Positions 58,408 to 64,000 of a stretch of DNA of 64,000 bases are shown here, piece by piece (the stretch's first letter is position 1; every line of letters begins with the position of its first letter). The position numbers were made by a program, and so were the translations under genes. Source of the stretch: Tetmemena sp. SeJ-2015 (lineage: Eukaryota; Ciliophora; Spirotrichea; Sporadotrichida; Oxytrichidae). Location of the stretch: assembly GCA_027382625.1 (NCBI GenBank), contig JAJKFJ010022933.1, forward strand, positions 62,001-126,000, given 5' to 3'. The notes under the pieces were generated by a model, which made no database searches, was not told the origin of the DNA, and saw only the letters and a program-made list of their open reading frames with translations.

Positions 58408-60219
58408 TTAGAAATGCTCAGGTCCAGAGACAGCTTTGTTGCAAATATAGCAGAAGAATTTATGGCACTCGATGCATTCAAGTAAGTTTGCTCTTGTCTT
58501 TTTCTCGTTAAGAGCTGAACAAGTTGGGCATTTGGCGCAGAATTTTAGGTTGACATAATCTTCTCCATCGTTGAGATGCTTTGACTTTATCTCCCATGTA
58601 AGATGCTCTGGCTGTAGGTGAGGCTCCTCAATTCCGCACTCAGGTCTTTCCTTATAATGCTTCATGCCTTTTGCATCTCCGAGGCAAACCCAGCAGAAGT
58701 GATGATGGCACTTTGGGCATTGCATTTTGGTGCATCCTGATTTCTCTTTTTGAACTCTGATTCCGCACTTCAGGTTAGGGCAGTATTTTGCGCAATATCT
58801 GAAGAAGAGAATGTTAAGAGCTTCTTCAGCTCTTTTATTTCTGAGATTTAGATCCTCCTTCTAGGCTTCTGAAATGAGCTCATATAGGTCTAATCTATTG
58901 ACAAGGCACCTCTTGTATGGGTGATGCCTTTCTCTGCAGTCAAGACAGAACATGAAGTCGCAGTGTTAGCATTTTCCAAAGTTAGATTCTTATTCTATTG
59001 TTGCAAGTGATCCACAGCCAGGGAGTGGACACCATCCTAAATCATCCATTTGAGCGATGGCGTTATTGAGAGATATCTAATCATATTTTTCAAGCTGAGC
59101 TTTACCAAGGTTTAGATTTCTGATATCCAAGTCATTGAGATTTTTCTTGCATGAAGATTCCGCACAAATTAACTTGTTATTATCATAATAAAGTAAGCCC
59201 TTTAAATATAGGTAATTAATTCTAAACTTAGAAGTATATTGAGAATATATTAAAAACTATTGAAACTATTTATACTTCGAATTTTAAAAGCTTATAAATT
59301 ATGTTTTAATTTTTAGAAATAAAAATGAAAGCCTATATTAGCAAAAGGTAAGATTTACAAAAATCAGATATATAATGAAAAACACTCAATAATCTAGTTT
59401 GAGTTTATAGCTGTGTTTACCATTTGCAATATGCATTCTAGGCAGAAGTAATGCTCACATCCTGACAAGAAGAAGAATTTATCACCAAGAAGCCTCCTCA
59501 TGCAAATGCCGCAATCATGCTCTTCTTAATTAAATGATCTTCTTTAGGCCTCCATAGACTGTTCATAAACTTTCTGAAAATCTATACCTGAGTTGTACTT
59601 AAAAAAGACTCTTCCTTAATCATCGATTTTAATATCCGTTCCAAGGTTTTATTACTCAAAGAAGGTGTTTAGAAAATCATCTTGCACTAGTATGATACAC
59701 TCATAAGTGACTGGGGAGTTCTCAGACCATTTTTAAGCGAGTTCATCACAGAGGAACTTTTCAAAAGGTTTGTAGAAAGTGCTTGTCATCAGGAACAGAG
59801 GACTGCAATTTGAGGGGTATGAAGTTGGGATTGCTAGAAAAATTTCTAAGGGTGGCAAGCATCTTAGCTCTATCTTTATGTCTTTAGCCGCATCATGAAT
59901 AATGAACTTTTTGTTGCAATTAGGAAATGAAAGATAGCTATTTTAAATTAAGGAATGAGACTGAGTTTGAAGACTTTTGATATCTTCTATGCATGTTTAT
60001 CTTATGTTCCACGAAAAATTTCCTCAGGCTGAAAGACTTGAAACTCATGCGAATTTTGAATGCTTGTGATTGATTCAACTTCTTGATCGGTCATGAATAT
60101 GTTATCGTTTACTTGATCCTCGCTGATTTCATCACTTAGTCAAGTTATTTGTAGCCGAAGAATTCTTTGAGGTTTAGACTTGGGATTATTTGAGAAGAGT
60201 TTGATAGATGCTCCACCAT
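58408..60219 (-). CDS. RBR E3 ubiquitin ligase (RNF14-like)
   Basis: RING-between-RING ligase: takes ubiquitin from E2 onto a RING2 Cys, then to substrate. ATG 60219 (MVEHLSNSSQIIPSLNLKEF). The first 250 residues look RWD-like (IKIELRCLPPLEIFLAIPTS; LVQDDFLNTFFEQQNLG). RING1: DCGICMRRLLGDKFFFLSGC, EHYFCLECILQM (about 59510-59430). After an insert of about 250 nt (59160-59415): LICAESSCKKNL, then IBR DLGWCPLPGCGSL, GKCQHCDFMFCLDC. RING2: CPNLKCGIRVQKEKSGCTKM, QCPKCHHHFCWVC (about 58770-58690), where GCTKM carries the presumed catalytic Cys. A further Cys-rich module ends it (CPTCSALNEKK; CIECHKFFCYICNKAVSG); stop at 58408-58410. Domain order is normal, so the gene is not scrambled. RWD plus RBR is the RNF14 arrangement; exact orthology is not proven. 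Confidence 0.88.
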
Positions 60220-60399
60220 TGTTTAAATTCTGTAAAATAGTTCACTTTAATTAATTCAAAATATTAATTAGCAATTCACTTTAAAGTCCTCTTTTTCTCG
60301 AAATAGCATTTAATGTTAATCTAGAATATTGTCAGGTAGAGTAGTATTAGGTATGCATCATAAATAAACCATTAATTAATAGCAAAGACAAAGACAAAA

Positions 60400-63300
60400 A
60401 TGAAAAAGAAGATTGATGAAAGGATCAAGATCATGATCGACAATTGTGTCAAACTCAACTAGAGAGGACTTATGATTCTCATTGGAGATAGAGGAGTCTA
60501 TCAAGTAAGAAAATTAATTCGGCTTATTCTTTTAGGTTGTCAATCTTCATTATAAATTAATCCTACCTTTTTTGTACTTACTTGTGTTCATCAGATGCTT
60601 GCAAGAGCAAGAGTAAAGGCCCAGCCATCCCTCCTGTGGTGTTATAAGAGAGAACTAAAATTTCATCAAATAAGCAGAAGAGAGTCAAGCAAATTAAGAA
60701 AGCAGAACAGAAAGGCAACTTAGATAAAGAAGAAGTGAATTAGATGAGCTCTTCATGTCATCAAAGGATATTAGGTACTGCTACTACAAAGACTCGCATA
60801 AAATTCTCGGAAAAACATTTGGCATGTGTGTACTCTAAGACTAAAGAAGAATTGTTAAAATGTTTTAAGACTTTGAGAGTGTGACTCCTAATGTTTGTGC
60901 AGAACTATTGAAACAGTTGAAGGCGGTGGATTAGTTGTGATGCTTTTTAACACTATGAGCAGCTTGAAGCAGTTCTACACTATCTCTATGGATGTGCATG
61001 CTAGGTACAGAACTGAAGCTCATGGAATGGTTGAGCCAAGATTTAACGAGAGATTTATTCTCAGTTTAAGCTAGTGCCAAACATGCATTGCCATAGACGA
61101 TGAGCTGAACATCTAATTTAATTATAGACTTAAAGAGAAACATTTTGCCTATTACTTCTCACATTAAGGAAATTAAGGAAGTCAAACTCCCTGGACAAGA
61201 AGAAGGATCTGACAAAATTGAAAATCTCTATCTAACTTAAGAGTAGAGAGAGCTTAAGGAACTCAAAGACTAACTCAAATCATATATAAATGTATAATTT
61301 AATCAACAAAACCTATTGGAAATTTAGTAAGCATTTGCAAAACTTTGGATTAAGCCAGAGCTGTGATGTAAGTTGTGGATACTATCTCTGAAAAATCTTT
61401 GAAGACAACCATATCTCTAACTGCAGGAAGAGGAAGAGGAAAATCTTCAGCCTTGGGAATCTCAATAGCTAGTGCAATCGTCTATGGTTACTCAAATATT
61501 TTCGTGACAGCTCCTACACCAGAGAACTTAGGAAGTGTATTCGAGTTCGTTTTCAAAGGACTAGACTCTCTTGGATACAAGGAGCACTAAGATTATGAAA
61601 TTTTGTAGAGCACTAATCCTGAGTTTAATAATGCTGTTGTAAGAGTAAATATCTTCAGAGACCACAGGCAAACTATTCAATACATCATGCTTAAAATTCA
61701 ATAGGTCAATACAAAATTATTTTTTATCAGGCCATAGGATCACGCAAAACTTTCTCAGGCTGAGCTACTCGTAATAGATGAGGCTGCCGCTATCCCAATC
61801 ACTCTTGTGAAATAGCTTCTTGGACCTTATTTGGTTTTCTTATCCTCAACAGTGAATGGTTATGAGGGCACTGGTAGATCACTATCTCTTAAACTAGTGC
61901 ATCAGCTCAGAGAATAAGCCAGACTAAGAGTTTAGAATCTAATTATATTGAATTTTATCAAGGTCAGCAGTCTCAGACCTAATCTTTCGGAACAGGCAGA
62001 TAGCTTAAAGAGCTAACTCCTAGATGAGCCTATCAGATACGGAGTGAATGACCCTATTGAAAAATGGTTGAATGATTTGCTATGCCTCAAGGCAACTGAA
62101 GAAATTGAAAACCTTAAGGGAGGATGCCCTCACCCCAATCAGTGTGACCTTTATTATGTGAACAGAGACACTCTCTTCTCATATCATTCTTCAAGTGAGA
62201 AGTTCCTCAAGAAGATCATGTCCATATTAAATTTTATTCCGTTTCATTACATTTACTACTTTTCGTTTCTTCTCATTACAAGAACACTCCTAATGACTTA
62301 CTTTTGTTGTCAGACGCACCTGCTCACTAGGTTTTTGTTTTACTAGGTCCCATAAGTGAGGGATCATCAGCATTACCTGACATTTTATGCGCAGTATAAG
62401 TATGCTTTGAGGGAGATATAAGCAAGTAATCTCTATAAGAGAATCTCAAGAGAGGAATCTAATTAGATTTTATGTATAAAACAGGATACATTTTATTTAT
62501 GATAAAATTAATCCAAGTTTTAGAATTCCATAATTTTTTTGGATTTAAGATGAACTATTTTAAAACTTTACCTATAATACTTTAAAGCTGACCCATTTTA
62601 TTTTTCATTTTTTGAATTGAATCCGTCCCTCAGGAGATTTAATTCCTTGGACTATTTCTGAGCAATATCAGGACGACTCCTTTGGCTCTCTAAATGGAGT
62701 AAGAGTTATCCGCATAGCTACTCACCCAAATGCCCAAAATAAGGGCTATGGGTCTCGCACTCTCGAACTTTTGATGAAGTACTATCAGTCCTAACTTACT
62801 GATTTCGACAACATCCAAACTAACGAGGCTGAATAATTTTCTAACAAGAAAGCTAAAGCCACACCTGTTGTTGATCCCAAAGTTACTCTCAAGGAGGAAA
62901 AATTAAAGCCAAAGAAAAACCTGAAGCCTATTCTCCAAAAACTCTCAGAAAGAAAGCACAGATTAAATTTTTATAAGTTAAACATATTTAAAGCCTCTCC
63001 TGTTTAATATATAGGAACGTCATTTGGATTAACAAAGGAGCTGTTCAATTTCTGGAGAAAGAACAAGTTCGTGCCTCTTTATCTAAGACAAACTGCAAAT
63101 GAACTGACAGGTGAGCACACTTGCTTGATGATCAGACCCATCAATACTTAGGACTAAACTGTGACCCTCCCGGATCAAATTCAGAAGTGTAAGCTTATTT
63201 TTATATCCCCTTATAATCCATGATTAGATGCTGAGGAAGCTGGTTCGGATGACTCTTGGGCCGCACCATACACGACTGATTTTAGAAAGAGAATGCTAAA

Positions 63301-63582
63301 TCTACTCCATTCGAGTTCTGCTCTCTACCATCAGCTCTCGCACTTCAAATTGTCAATCCAACTATCAAGGCCATTGCAGGAAATGATGAAAATAATGAAG
63401 ATCAAGATAAATAGACAAGCTCATTAATTTCGATTTGTAAAACATCTATTAAATCAAGAATTAAGGACAAAAATGGGGAATGCTTGCGAACTGATTTCAT
63501 TCACTTCCTTTATGGCCTAGAGGGACTACTGAAAATTAAATTAAGATTAAAATGGAAAATAGTTTGGTCATTGTTCTCTTGA
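60400..63582 (+). CDS. NAT10: NAT10/KRE33 RNA cytidine acetyltransferase, C-terminus missing
   Basis: Nucleolar enzyme making N4-acetylcytidine in 18S rRNA and tRNA, using a helicase module and a GNAT domain. Start ATG 60400 (KKKIDERIKIMIDNCVKLNQ, RGLMILIGDRG). Intron 60505-60535. IESs at 60546-60586 (TTCAT), 61108-61138 (AACAT) and 61684-61725 (ATC). Blocks in order: SLLWCYKREL, GKTFGMCVLQD, GGGLVVMLFNTMSSLKQFYT, LPITSHIKEIK, TAGRGRGKSSALG (P-loop, 61420-61460), SNIFVTAPTPENL, LVIDEAAAIPI, VNGYEGTGRSLSLKL, EKWLNDLLCL, YYVNRDTLFSYHSSSEKFLK, VRIATHPNAQNKGYGSRTLE (acetyl-CoA loop, 62710-62765), GTSFGLTKELFNFWRKNKF, YLRQTANELTGEHTCLMIRP. After SALALQIVNPTIKA (about 63340) the usual C-terminal tail (about 200 residues in animals) is not found here; the frame ends at 63580-63582. 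Confidence 0.95.
60546..60586. other. IES, 41 nt, in NAT10 (pointer TTCAT)
   Basis: TTCAT at 60546-60550 and 60587-60591. Removal gives VVNLHQMLARARVKAQPSLL, aligning gap-free with VVILHHMLSKATVKARPSVL of the human protein. Confidence 0.9.
61108..61138. other. IES, 31 nt, in NAT10 (pointer AACAT)
   Basis: AACAT at 61108-61112 and 61139-61143. Removal restores DDELNILPITSHIKEI, matching the family's DDQLNILPISSHV. Confidence 0.9.
61684..61725. other. IES, 42 nt, in-frame without stop, in NAT10 (pointer ATC)
   Basis: ATC at 61684-61686 and 61726-61728. The insert is a multiple of three and free of TGA, so the frame reads through it. Only homology (RQTIQYI|RPQDHAKLSQAEL versus RQTIQYIHPADAVKLGQAEL) shows that it does not belong. 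Confidence 0.8.
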
Positions 63583-64000
63583 CAGAAGGCGAAGGCTTAA
63601 CTGGGAGGTCTTTGTAGGGCTCGCAATTACGACATGATCTAAATCTTTTAGCTTTACGCTTTGACTTAAATTGGGCTTTGATTATTCACTTTGAAGAACT
63701 CAGCATATTTTTTCGTGTAGAGCTATTTGAACTTTTCTTTTTTTTCGGTGATTGATTGATTGGCTTCACAATTGAAGTGTTAAATATAATTTGAAGCGAA
63801 TGCAGGCTTGGTCTTTATCTCGTTGCTAGTGTTAATTTGAAACTCTTTAATTTTAAGATTAAGTTCAGTGAGTTTTTCTCTAGAGTTTTTACTGGGCTAT
63901 ATCCCACAGTGGCAATTTTTGACATCTTACTAGATTTTTCTGAAAATTTCTTGAGGGAGCTTGTAGTTGTATCGCTTATAAATTTGGCATTATCTAGTTC
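63501..64000 (-). CDS. Partial hypothetical protein (5' end beyond window)
   Basis: A minus-strand frame open from the window edge to TGA 63501-63503, with TAA/TAG read as Gln: YNYKLPQEIFRKIQQDVKNC, CGIQPSKNSREKLTELNLKI, ASNYIQHFNCEANQSITEKK, FKQLYTKKYAEFFKVNN. Scattered Cys but no clear zinc-finger spacing. Family not recognised. Its last 80 nt overlap the 3' end of the NAT10 frame on the other strand. Confidence 0.45.

Overview
This window reads as germline (micronuclear) DNA of a hypotrich/stichotrich ciliate of the Oxytricha, Stylonychia or Tetmemena kind. Three things support this. (1) TAA and TAG are read as Gln throughout and TGA is the only stop. Histone H3, for example, is an exact 136-codon gene only if its in-frame TAA and TAG are Gln. 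(2) Reading frames are broken every few hundred bases by short AT-rich inserts, and many of these are bounded by a direct repeat (pointer) whose single retained copy restores the conserved protein. They behave as internal eliminated sequences (IESs) between macronuclear-destined segments (MDSs); short GT...AG introns of about 22-40 nt occur as well. (3) Three genes are scrambled: their MDSs lie in an order different from the protein, and each out-of-order join carries a matching pointer. No telomeric repeat array, rRNA, tRNA, CRISPR array or bacterial-type element was seen.

Layout. 0-6 kb: three plus-strand genes of unknown function (EF-hand N-terminus; multi-pass membrane; small). 6.1-13.8 kb, minus: a divergent glycogen phosphorylase and a phosphatidylinositol-phosphate kinase with an EF-hand N-terminal region. 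14-21.8 kb, plus: a small coiled-coil gene and a very long gene with EF-hand, WD40-like and cyclic-nucleotide-binding regions. 21.7-31.4 kb, minus: B-box protein, CNBD-type K+ channel, copine, coiled-coil protein. 31.4-35.9 kb, plus: a Q/N/S-rich protein and a secreted lectin-like protein. 35.9-44.5 kb, minus: a small membrane protein and a giant LamG-to-transmembrane surface protein. 44.6-49.1 kb, plus: an H3 variant lacking Ser10, then two adjacent scrambled genes, a mitochondrial carrier (6 MDSs) and a membrane acyltransferase (13 MDSs), both split into odd- and even-numbered MDS blocks. 49.2-56.2 kb: DMT-type transporter (minus), START-like protein and three unknown genes. 56.3-58.2 kb: scrambled CIAO3/NAR1, with the C-terminal MDS lying upstream of the start codon. 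58.4-64 kb: RBR ubiquitin ligase (minus), NAT10/KRE33 (plus; its usual C-terminus is not found) and a partial minus-strand gene.

The genes do not form an operon or a pathway. What unites the window is its germline architecture: dense single genes on both strands, tiny IESs, and a scrambled cluster at 45.2-49.1 kb. Coordinates of exons, introns and IESs come from manual reading of frames, so boundaries not tied to a named pointer are approximate.
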